This document shows, one piece after another, positions 7,036 through 15,194 of a stretch of 19,091 bases of DNA (position 1 is its first letter; every line of letters begins with the position of its first letter). Position numbers and translations under genes: made by a program. The notes under the pieces were generated by a model that was not told the DNA's origin, did not search any database, and saw only the letters and a list, made by a program, of their open reading frames with translations. Source of the DNA: Chrysochromulina tobinii (taxonomy: Eukaryota > Haptophyta > Prymnesiales > Chrysochromulinaceae). The stretch is taken from positions 1 through 19,091 of the forward strand of contig JWZX01000427.1 of NCBI GenBank assembly GCA_001275005.1, written 5' to 3'.

Positions 7036-8292
7036 ATGTCATTGCACGAACACTTTTCGTGGCTCGCAGCGCTGCACGCCTACGAGCTCGCACGCAGTGT
7101 TTCTGTGCAGCCCAACGATGCCCAACAGGCCGTAAATATCACTTCGGAGCGCGATTCTTATTTCAACGCGTTCGCTTCCGCGGCCGCGCAGTCCGTTCTC
7201 ACCTCGGCGCAGTCAGTTCTCACCCCGAAGCGGGATCTCAATGCGTTCGCTTCGGCTGAAACGACTGAAACTGGCTGCTCAATCGCGCTCATGTTTGTGG
7301 TCCTGGTCGTCGTCACGCATTGGCTGAGTCGTGCACTCGTGCAGCTCGGGGGTATAAAAAAGATGAAAGACGGCACTGCGGATACGAGGGCGGGCCTGAC
7401 CACGCCCAGCGCAGTGCGTCAGGCAAGGCTCCACGGCGAGCGCTGCTTCGAGAATGAGCCCAATCTTGCGCTTTCGCCGCCACCGACTCTGGAGCGGCAT
7501 CGCACCGATCTGCCCGAGCAAGTTGAGCCCACGCCGCCGCCGATGATGGAAGATGTGGTCGCCGCTACGCCCATCCGCCTGGCGCGCACCCTCGAGGAGC
7601 AGCGCTCGGATCAGCGCGTCCTCTCAGTCCGCAGTGAGTTAGGGGCGATGATCGAGCCCGAGCCATCCGTGCCGGTGCCATCACACGCGAAGCTCGGTAG
7701 GTCACACGCTGCCGAGTTGCGTGCCAGGCGCGCGGCGATTCAGAAGGAAGCTAAGGAGGCTGCGGACAGAGCTCAAGGGCCGCAGATGGTCGAAGAGCCA
7801 GCCCCGCTTGTGCCGCCGGCGCCAGTCATCGAAGAGCCACTCGCTGCCTATCAGCAGCAGCCCGCAAAGGCCGATGCGAATGACAAGGAGAATGGGTCCC
7901 TCGCTAACGGCCAAGAGGTATCGCAGAGCGGCATTCAAGGCGAGCAAGGCGTGATTCAAGGGATGCCTGACACGATGATCGTCTCGTCGCGCAAGGTTCT
8001 GCGCACCGTTGACCTTGCCTACTCGAACTCGGACATAAAGGAGGCGCTCATTGCCAAGCTCCGAGACCGCGCCGCGAAGGTGCGAGCGAGCGTCTCGTCC
8101 ATACAAGTGCACGATGAGTGCGAAGCATCCGTGCGTGCCCATAACGTCACGTCAAACATCGCGCGCATCCGAGGCATCGGTGCCGTCCAGGTGCTCCCTA
8201 ACGGCGCCGGCAGCGTCGCGCAAGTGCTCGCTGCTGCACGACGGCTGGATCTGCCGGTGCTGACCTCGCCTCAGCCGCCCTCGCCCGACTGA
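7036..8292 (+). CDS. Orphan protein with one predicted transmembrane segment
   Basis: This is a 418-residue single-exon frame from ATG 7036 to the TGA at 8290-8292. Residues about 81-100 are strongly hydrophobic (CSIALMFVVLVVVTHWLS), followed by IKKMK, which fits a single membrane span with a basic flank. Residues 44-75 contain small repeats: NAFASA twice and AQSVLT twice. Residues 110-320 are Pro/Glu/Ala-rich with a short charged helix (ELRARRAAIQKEAKEAAD). Residues about 325-400 look folded (SNSDIKEALIAKLRDRAAKV then IARIRGIGAVQVLP) but I do not recognise the domain. There is no N-terminal signal peptide. The membrane compartment cannot be told from sequence. It shares a divergent promoter with the ankyrin gene and converges on the TLC gene. 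Confidence 0.65.
   Translation: MSLHEHFSWLAALHAYELARSVSVQPNDAQQAVNITSERDSYFNAFASAAAQSVLTSAQSVLTPKRDLNAFASAETTETGCSIALMFVVLVVVTHWLSRALVQLGGIKKMKDGTADTRAGLTTPSAVRQARLHGERCFENEPNLALSPPPTLERHRTDLPEQVEPTPPPMMEDVVAATPIRLARTLEEQRSDQRVLSVRSELGAMIEPEPSVPVPSHAKLGRSHAAELRARRAAIQKEAKEAADRAQGPQMVEEPAPLVPPAPVIEEPLAAYQQQPAKADANDKENGSLANGQEVSQSGIQGEQGVIQGMPDTMIVSSRKVLRTVDLAYSNSDIKEALIAKLRDRAAKVRASVSSIQVHDECEASVRAHNVTSNIARIRGIGAVQVLPNGAGSVAQVLAAARRLDLPVLTSPQPPSPD
7186..7224 (+). repeat. 21-bp period direct repeat in the orphan gene
   Basis: GCGCAGTCCGTTCTCACC at 7186-7203 recurs with one mismatch at 7207-7224, encoding AQSVLT twice. The flanking words TTCAACGCGTTCGCTTC (from 7162) and CTCAATGCGTTCGCTTC (from 7237) also repeat, so the whole block looks like a decayed duplication. 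Confidence 0.75.
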
Positions 8293-8799
8293 GCTATACG
8301 GATTCCATGAACCTTCGACAATCGACATGGAACCATGCCCCTTCGACATGCCCCTGATCTCTCGCACATAAGCCTTACTTGCATGACGCATGTTGCAGCG
8401 CATGCGCGAGACAGTTGACATGCGGTTACGGCATGATCGATACGTCATGGTCGCGATCCGTGATGTCCATGACGGCATGAACCCGGAAGCGGAACCGCAT
8501 CGTGACGGTGACCCGCGCAACGTTGGGCTGTGGTCGTGCATGGTTGTGTAAATACTTGAGCCTTCGGCGGTGTTATTCAAAATAATCAAATTGTTGGCCC
8601 GCCGCGCCGCCGCCCCGCGCTTGTACTATTACTTATTACAGTTCGTACACGACCCGCGTCCCCGTCCGCGGTCCGCGGGCCACGCACGGAGGTGTTGCAT
8701 GCATTTCGGCATTGTGTTCGCCGTTCCGAGGCGCTATCTAACATGCAGACTCACGTGCATTAGCAGCAGAGCACGGGGCTCTGAGCGACTCGCCATGTC
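8293..8799. other. Convergent gene-free stretch between the orphan gene and the TLC gene
   Basis: This 507-bp stretch lies between two stop codons on opposite strands. Its first part (8306-8479) is packed with CATG tetranucleotides, 12 in 174 bp, and has CCTTCGACA twice. An AT-rich patch with CAAAATAATCAAATTG (about 8578-8593) may serve 3'-end formation. A second AT patch (8621-8640, CTATTACTTATTACA) runs into CAGTTCGT at 8639-8646, a word also present in the other convergent gap. Met-rich frames on the minus strand come from the CATG density and are not convincing genes. Confidence 0.55.
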
Positions 8800-9543
8800 T
8801 CATGCTGCGTGCGCCTTGCCATGGTCCTTCCATCGCTTCCATTCCAGATCCTGCCGTCCAAACATCATCCCGTACCCAATCATGGGAAGCGCCCATCGGG
8901 AAGCCAGAGTGTCGCCTCGGCCAAAATACAGGCCGAACCAAATGGCAAGTAGGGCAGCGCTGGTGTTACTGACTCCCATGACGACCAATGAAAGATGGTT
9001 GAGGAGCTGGCTTGTTGGGTATTGCCTGCTCAAGCTGAGGGCGCACGAGCCGAACTCAAGGACCATGACCATCAGTACGAAGACTGCTGAGCATGGCACG
9101 GGCCACTCGGCCAGCGATAGGACGGTCAGGGCCATGCATACGGCGTGATGGACGTAAAACACGGTCGACATGGGAGTGAACATGTCCTTCATGAGATAGC
9201 CGAAGAACACATAGTGGAAGAGTGCATGCCACGGTGAGGTGAGCTGGGACCACTCAGCGTTCAGCCACAATGACCATGTCGCAAACCGAGGTGCAGTGTC
9301 GCGCACGATGAGCATTAGAAGAGCGGGCAGCAGAGCCAGCTGCACCGTGCAGCCGATCCAATACGTGTAGAGTGCAGACCCCGAGTGCAGCCGAAGGCAC
9401 CTCGGTGATGAATAGCGCTCGAAGGCGGAGTTGATAAGAAGACCGACGCCGGTGATGAGAACGCAGCCCAGGCAATGCGACGAGGCCTTGCCTTGTGCCA
9501 TGCCGTCGACCTCATGCCCCAAACGCACCATCAGCGACGCCAT
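8800..9543 (-). CDS. TLC (TRAM/LAG1/CLN8)-domain multispanning membrane protein
   Basis: The start is placed at ATG 9543, in context AAAGATGG, giving 247 residues. A longer frame to 9669 would add 42 residues without membrane character and overlap the divergent gene, so it is rejected. About six to seven hydrophobic segments are visible (roughly 22-41, 60-80, 106-123, 131-147, 151-170, 184-207 and perhaps 215-228). The TLC signature is FGYLMKD at 114-120 followed by FYVHHAV with the paired His at 132-133. TLC proteins include ceramide synthases and TLCD/TMEM56-type lipid regulators in the ER or plasma membrane. The length and the lack of a longer Lag1 motif favour the TLCD type over ceramide synthase. 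Its substrate is unknown. The C-terminus is basic and cytosol-like (EWKRWKDHGK). It diverges from the ARM/EF-hand gene across 144 bp. Confidence 0.8.
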   Translation of the reverse strand: MASLMVRLGHEVDGMAQGKASSHCLGCVLITGVGLLINSAFERYSSPRCLRLHSGSALYTYWIGCTVQLALLPALLMLIVRDTAPRFATWSLWLNAEWSQLTSPWHALFHYVFFGYLMKDMFTPMSTVFYVHHAVCMALTVLSLAEWPVPCSAVFVLMVMVLEFGSCALSLSRQYPTSQLLNHLSLVVMGVSNTSAALLAIWFGLYFGRGDTLASRWALPMIGYGMMFGRQDLEWKRWKDHGKAHAA

Positions 9544-9687
9544 CTTTCCCAAGCCACTCCTGGTTCCGAAGGAGACATCCGCAGGAGTCCCTCTGGCATG
9601 CTTTAACTGGCATGCATGCACACGGTTCTCACCAAAGGTTTTAGTCCTGTGGCAGTTTCTCAAGGACACCCACTCGTGGGCCAGAAA
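9544..9687. promoter_or_regulatory. Divergent intergenic promoter region (TLC gene / ARM-EF-hand gene)
   Basis: This 144-bp spacer separates the preferred starts of two divergent genes, both in strong Kozak context (AAAGATGG and AAAATGG). It holds a GGCATGC pair around 9595-9615 and pyrimidine patches but no TATA box. It is the shortest of the three divergent spacers in the window. Confidence 0.4.
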
Positions 9688-12600
9688 ATGGCGGACCTTC
9701 GACCTGGTTCACCTGACGCCTTGCTACGCGTGGTGCCGTCGCTCATCGATGGCATGGCGCCCGGAAATGAAGAGGCCGACCAGGTGCAGTGCCTGTTGCA
9801 GCTCGCACAGATCGTGGACTCCGCGTTTGGCTCGCGTTCAGCACAGCTGTGCATCATTATCGTGGAGCAGGGCGGCGTCGCGCACCTTGCGGAATTGTGT
9901 GGGCATCCGCGAGAGTGGCTGCATCAGACGGCCATGCTCGTCCTAGGCAATCTCGCCGCGGACTCGGTCGACGTGCAGGCAGCTTTCCAGACGGCAGATG
10001 GTTTCCAGCACCTCGTGCCCCATCTCTTCTCCGACAATCCGTCGACGATCATGTTTGCACTCGGCGCAATCCGGAACACGTGCAGCGACCCCGACTGCGT
10101 GGGCATCATGCAGAAGCAGGGCGCCATGCGACGGCTCCAGGTGCGCCCCCTAGCGCCCCCGCCTCGGACGTTTCGCGTGCTCTCTTCCTCCGCAACGCCC
10201 TGCGGAGTGTGCATGCGTGCCCCATATGTGCCCCACTGTCCCTTGGGCGGAGGCGAGCAATCTTAGAGCAATCTGACCCTTCCTACTCGATCTCAACCTC
10301 GTCCCTCCCATATCGCGCGACACAGGATTTGGCTCGCTCAGAGGATCGCATCATCGGTGAGTACGCGATGGGCTGCCTGCACAACGCCACCGAAATCATC
10401 GCTGCGACAGTCGCACAACGGCAGCAAGTCCTGATGAAGCGGCGCGACGCCACGATCTACATACAGACCCGCGCTCGCCGCTTCCTCGCAATCCGCCGGG
10501 TGAAGAGCATGAGAGCTGCGCGGCTAGCGGGCCTCGGCACTGTTGAGCATCGCCCGCCGCTTTTAGGAATGGCCACTGCAGCAAACCTGTCTCAGTACCT
10601 CGACGCACCTGCCGTCGCCCCGCCGCCATCCGCGCCCCTTCCGGAGACCCCTTTGGCTGCGGCCGTGACACGAGCGCCCGATCTTGGCGCTGGCGTCGGT
10701 CTGGAGATGACGCTCGCGCCGCCGCGGTACGATGCGGCACCCGCGTCGCTCGAGACGACGCTCCCCACCGTTGCCGAGGAGGCAGAGGAAGCTACAGAGG
10801 AGGTTACAGAGGAGGAGCCTGCGGAGGCAACACCGCCCGCGACAGCGCCCGAGGTCACTGAGAAGGTCACAGCACCGGCCCCCGCGGCACCAGAAGCGGA
10901 GACGGCACCAGCTCCCGCGGTGGGGGAGGCTGCGGGGGCCCTGGCTGCGCCGCTGCCGCCCGACCTTGGCTCGATCAAGCCCCCCACGGACGAGAAGAAA
11001 GACGAGCCCACCAGAGAAACGGCAGCACCGTCGGTGACTCCGGTGTCGGCCGAGGCGGTAGCTGCGACGAAGGCGACGACCGAGGCTTCGGCAAATGCTC
11101 AGGCTCTTGTACCATCGCAGGCGGAGGCTGCAGTCCCCGCAACCTCGCCAGCAACCTCGCCAGCAACCTCGCCAGCGGCAGCAGAGTCGGTGCCCCAACC
11201 AGAGCTCCTGCCTCCTCTCGAAGCGCCACCAGCAACTGAAGCGGTAACCGCCGCGCCCGCAAGCACGGCAGCGCCATCAGCGTCGGCTGCTGCTGAACCT
11301 CCAGCACCACCACCAGCACCGCCACCAGCACCACCAGCACCACCAGAGGCACCGCCACCAGCACCACCAGCACCACCAGAGGCACCTGCGCCTGTTGTGG
11401 CGAATATCCCCTCGGCTCCAGCAGGGTCGCCTGCGGCGCTGCAATCTTCGGCTGAGGTTGCACAGGGGATGATGCAGCTGCCGCCACCACCGACAGTACC
11501 GTCGGCGGCTGAAGAGGCAGCCAAGGCGTACGCCTCGGAGGCCGCGGCCTCGGAGGCGGCGGCCTTGGAGGCGGCGGCCAAGGCTGCTGCGGCGGCGGAG
11601 GAGGCTTCTAAAGCCGCAGTGGCCAAGGCCGCAGCGGCAGTGGAGGCCGCGAGGGCGGAGGGCGAGGCTGCGGCCGCGGCGGCGCTTGCAAGGGCGATGG
11701 AGGCGGAGGCACGTGCGACGGCGGCGGAGGCACGTGCGGCGGCGGCGGAGGAGCGCGCTCGCCAGGCAGAGGTGAAAGCGGTCACCGCCTCTGTGGAATC
11801 GGCGGCCGCGGCCGCGGCCCTCCTTGCCTCCCCGCCTCTGCCGCCAGTGGCGCCAGCAGAAGCTTCACCGACGACCAGTGGCGCCCCACCGGCAGGAGCC
11901 GCCCCGGCTGTTGCGGCGGCGGCGGGGACGGGTGAAGCGGCTCCGGCCAAGACCTCAGCTGAGGGCGGGTTGCCTGTGCCGCCTCCGGAAGCACCTGCTG
12001 AGGCGGCAGCGCCAACAGCGGAGGCAGCCGCAGCGGCGGAGGCCGAGCGGCTTGCGGCGGAGGCGGCGGAGGCGGAGCGACTGGCGGCTGAGGTAGCTGC
12101 AGCGGCAGCGGCGGAGGCGGAGGCAGCAGAGGTCGAGAGGCTAGCGGCCGAGGCAGCCGCAGCGGCGGAGGCCGAGCGGCTTGCGGCGGAGGCAGCGGAG
12201 GCGGAGCGACTGGCAGTTGAGGCAGTCGCAGCAGCGGCGGCGGAGGCGGAGGCAGCAGAGGTCGAGAGGCTAGCGGCCGAGGCAGCCGCAGTGGCGGAGG
12301 CGGAGCGAATGGCGGCTGAGGCAGAGGCAGCGGCGGAGGCGGAGCGGCTGGCGGCTGAGGCAGCGGCAGCGGCAGAAGCCGAGCGGCTGGCGGCGGAGAA
12401 GGCGGAGGCGGAGAGGCTCGAGGCCGAGCGGCTGGAAGAGTTGCGACAAGCCCCGTGGAAGGGGGTGGACAGCAATAGGCTGCGAGGGGCGCTGCGTGAC
12501 TTCCTCGCTGACTCGTCGAAGAGAGTGATGGACCTATTCCACGAGTGGGACGGCGACAACAGCGGCGAGATCGATGTGCTCGAGTTCCGTCAGGCGGTCC

Positions 12601-14930
12601 TAGCGCTCGGCTTCGAGGCTGACGCGACCGCCATCGACGCCGTCTTTGCCGAGCTTGACGTGGACGGCACGGGCTCCATCGAGTACGAGGAGCTCAACAG
12701 GCTCCTCAAGGTGAGCGCGGAGACCCTTCAGGCGCGCAAGGCGGCGCGCGATCGCGCGGCGCGGCAAGCCAAGGCGGCGAGCTTCACGACTCTGCAGCTC
12801 ATACAAGGTGGGCCGAGCGTGGTCGAGCAGATTCTCGAACTGCTCGCGAGCAAAGCGGCGCGCGTCAGCGACCTGTTCAAGCTGTGGGACCTGGACGGTA
12901 ATGGGTACATCGACCGGGACGAGTTTCACAGGGCCTTCAGCGCGCTCGGGTACGCGGCGCCGCAGGTAGACATCGACGCCGTCTTCGACCAGATGGATGA
13001 CGATGGCAGCGGCTCGATCCGGTACACGGAGCTGCGCGAGTTTGTCGGTACCAAGACTCGGGGACCCGCCGCCAAGAAGGCGCTGGCCGACAAGCGGGCC
13101 GAGAAGAAGGTGGAAAGGGCGGCGGCCAGAGCGGCGGCCAAGGCGGCGGCCGCGGAGGAGGAGGCGGCGCGTGCAGCCGCGGCGGCCAAGCTGCTGCCTC
13201 TGGCCTCACTGCTGCTCGAGATGGACGAGCCTGAGGACGGCGGCGACGAGGAAGGAGCTTACCGCGTCAAGCTGCGCATCGAGCCCACGATCGCCGCGAC
13301 GACCGCCGCCGAGGCATCGACGGCCGCGGTGGACGTGGAGTTTGAGACGGTCGTGGCGGCAGCCACGCCGCCTCTCCAATTGCTCGCGGGTCGGATTCAA
13401 CGCCTCGCACCTTCTCGCAAGTCCGAAGTGATCGACGTGCTCAAGGAGAGCGGCATGAGTGCGCGCGAGCAGAAGCAGCTTCTCGAGAACGTCCTCAAAG
13501 CAGCCCAGCGGGAGCACAAGGCAAGCGAGGGCGGCGCCGCCTCGGCGTTGCAGGCGCGCATTCGTGGGCGCAATGCACGCGCGGGCAAGCTGCCACCGCC
13601 TCCGACGCGCGAGCCGTTGGTCCTCGCTCCCGGAGAACACGACGCCTTCGTCAGCGCGTGGCTCGAGGAAGGGCTGCCGTACGACCCCAAAGAAGTCTCT
13701 GGCCAGCTGCGCAGCGCGACGGCGCGCGTGCACACGCTGCAGATGAGCATGACCAAGCAGGTGTCGCAGATGCACAAACTCAAGCGTCAGCTCGAGTCGG
13801 CACAGCGCGGCAAGCGCGAGATGCGTTTCGAGCTCACGAAGCACCTGCGCGCGTCCGAGGCGACGCTGGAGACACCGGCGGACCCATGGCAAGCTCAGCT
13901 CGAGAAGCTCGTCTTCAGCGGCGCCAAGGAGACGCTACGGCGTGAGCAAGAGAAGCTGCAGGCGGTACTCAACGAGCAGCTCGCCTTCGACAACACGGCC
14001 CAGGCGCGCCAGGAGCGCGAGTGGCTGCTGCGCATGGCGGCCAAGGCGCGGCTGGAGGCGGCTGAGGCTGAGGAGCGCGCACTCCGCTCGCGCGCCCAAT
14101 GGGCCGAGTCGCGCAAGCTGCACACAGCTCGCTCCATCGAGGCCCTCGAGGTGGCACGGAAGAAGAAGGAAAAGGCGCGCATAGCTGCCGAGGCGACGGC
14201 GCGCGAGCATTTTGAGCGCACGAAGCTCGCAGACGATCGGTTCCTTCGCATGCGTAGCTCGTCGCTCGGCCGCTCGAGCAGCAAGCCGATCCTCTCTCCT
14301 ATCACGTCGAGCTCGCTGCCCGTGCTGACGCAGGCGACATTGACGCGGTCTCAGAGCCTCAAGCTGCTGCCGCCCGAGGCGCGCGGCCAATATCAGAGGC
14401 CACCCAAGCGCCCCGAGGGGCCTTTCAGCCCTAGCATGCTCCGTGCGCGCTGGAATCGTCTGCGTGACGCAGCGTCGGCCCACGCGGTGATGCTTGAGCC
14501 CCATTTATTCCGTGGGGCACCGGACTGGTCGGCGCGCCTAGAGGCGCATGACGCCGACGCGGTGCAGCGTCGCGAGCGGCACGACCAGCACCATCTGCCG
14601 CCCATTGCGAGCCGGCTAGTGCCCTCGCCGGATGGGCGACGAGCTCTGCTGCTGCCACTGCTCCCGCCGCTCATCCCGCCGGTGGCGGCTGAGTTCGTCG
14701 CAGAGGAGGAGGCAGACGTGGACGCGGCGGCAGCGGCGGCAGCGGCAGCAGCGGCGGCAGCCGATGAGCTTGCTGCTGCCGAGGCTGAGCTGCAGGCGGC
14801 GCAGTCAGCCTTGCTGGCGGCCGACGACGTGGAGACCGAGGAGAAGGATCCGTACGACATGGCTGCGGCCAGAGTGCAGTCGACTGTGAGGGGCAATGCG
14901 ACGCGGCGGGCGTTGAGGGCGTCAAGCTGA
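9688..14930 (+). CDS. ARM-repeat / IQ / four EF-hand / coiled-coil giant protein, two exons
   Basis: Exons are 9688-10140 and 10326-14930, giving 1685 residues. ATG 9688 (AAAATGG) is preferred over ATG 9616. Residues 1 to about 190 are armadillo-like helices ([29 protein letters not shown]; continuing over the splice into [16 protein letters not shown]). An IQ motif ([17 protein letters not shown]) lies at 193-212. Residues about 220-720 are Ala/Pro/Glu-rich, and about 717-860 is a repetitive [10 protein letters not shown] helix. Four canonical EF-hand loops start at 893 ([12 protein letters not shown]), 929 ([12 protein letters not shown]), 1006 ([12 protein letters not shown]) and 1042 ([12 protein letters not shown]), each with acidic 1, 3 and 12 positions. 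A charged coiled coil covers about 1290-1440. Further IQ-like motifs lie at about 1226 ([11 protein letters not shown]) and 1668 ([12 protein letters not shown]). It should bind Ca2+ and calmodulin-like light chains. A cytoskeletal or flagellar scaffold role is inference, and no named orthologue is recognised. Confidence 0.85.
10141..10325 (+). other. Intron 1 of the ARM/EF-hand gene
   Basis: The 185-bp phase-0 intron begins GTGCGCCCCC and ends CGCGACACAG after a C/T-rich tract. It contains in-frame stops. It joins the armadillo frame (GAMRRLQ) to a second frame ([15 protein letters not shown]), completing an armadillo helix. The exon just downstream contains a cryptic GGTGAGT at about 10355, which is coding here (IIGEY). 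Confidence 0.85.
11139..11174 (+). repeat. 12-bp tandem repeat, three copies
   Basis: GCAACCTCGCCA is repeated three times in a row, encoding ATSP three times in the disordered Ala/Pro linker of the ARM/EF-hand protein. Confidence 0.95.
11318..11383 (+). repeat. 33-bp tandem repeat, two copies, in a Pro/Ala linker
   Basis: A 33-bp unit (starting ACCGCCACCAGC and ending CCAGAGGC) occurs twice without mismatch at 11318-11350 and 11351-11383. It lies inside a longer CCACCAGCA-rich tract and encodes [11 protein letters not shown]-type repeats, likely unstable in length. Confidence 0.9.
12021..12278 (+). repeat. 129-bp tandem duplication encoding a 43-residue Ala/Glu helix unit
   Basis: Two copies, 12021-12149 and 12150-12278, share almost all bases, with roughly eight differences clustered in the middle. 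Each encodes [20 protein letters not shown] and on to VERLAA. A third, decayed copy begins at 12279. The unit keeps the reading frame and lengthens the helix at residues 717-802. Confidence 0.9.
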
Positions 14931-15194
14931 GAGATAGTGCTGGTGCATACATGTAGCAGGGGGCGGACGTGAGCGGATGGTGGATCGCGCAAGTGAGTGA
15001 GAGAGTTATTGAGGCACAGACACACCGTAGTACCGAATACGGGGAACAAGCGAAGTCCGAAGTCGACATGCATGCACCTTTTCCCCCTTGACGCAAAGTA
15101 TCTATTGACTGACGACTCAGCCAAATTAAACTATTAACTAAACTTATTAAACTATAATTGGACACGTTGTAGGCCCTCTCCAAGAGTAGCCAAG
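14931..15194 (+). promoter_or_regulatory. Spacer between the ARM/EF-hand and filamin genes, with an AT-rich island
   Basis: This 264-bp spacer lies between same-strand genes. Most is ordinary, but 15121-15160 is an abrupt AT-rich block made of three TAAACTAT-like repeats bounded by CCAAATTA and TAATTGG, a near inverted repeat. It lies 35 bp before the next start codon, so it could be a 3'-end signal of the first gene or a core promoter of the second. Sequence alone cannot decide. Confidence 0.4.

Noticed and set aside
5919-7259. 446-codon plus-strand frame over the ankyrin gene
   Set aside because: It is the antisense shadow of the ankyrin protein, is rich in Arg/His/Leu, and runs through the promoter region and into the next gene in a different frame.
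7353-7366. TATAAAA followed by an in-frame ATG inside the orphan gene
   Set aside because: The ATG is only a few bases after the TATA-like word, too close for a TATA-driven start. The word encodes part of the basic flank of the membrane span.
8152-8589. 145-codon minus-strand frame with many Met codons
   Set aside because: The Met residues come from the CATG cluster. It overlaps the end of the orphan gene and has no recognisable domain.
9544-9669. 42-residue N-terminal extension of the TLC protein
   Set aside because: The extension has no membrane or signal character and overlaps the divergent gene's leader. ATG 9543 has a far better context.
11230-11400. Repeated CCACCAGCA tract considered as a CRISPR or minisatellite locus
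   Set aside because: It is in frame and encodes a Pro/Ala linker with no unique spacers, so it is an ordinary coding low-complexity repeat.
11099-12559. 486-codon minus-strand frame, Ala/Ser-rich
   Set aside because: It mirrors the Ala/Glu repeats of the ARM/EF-hand gene, has no domain, and arises from codon bias in the opposite strand.
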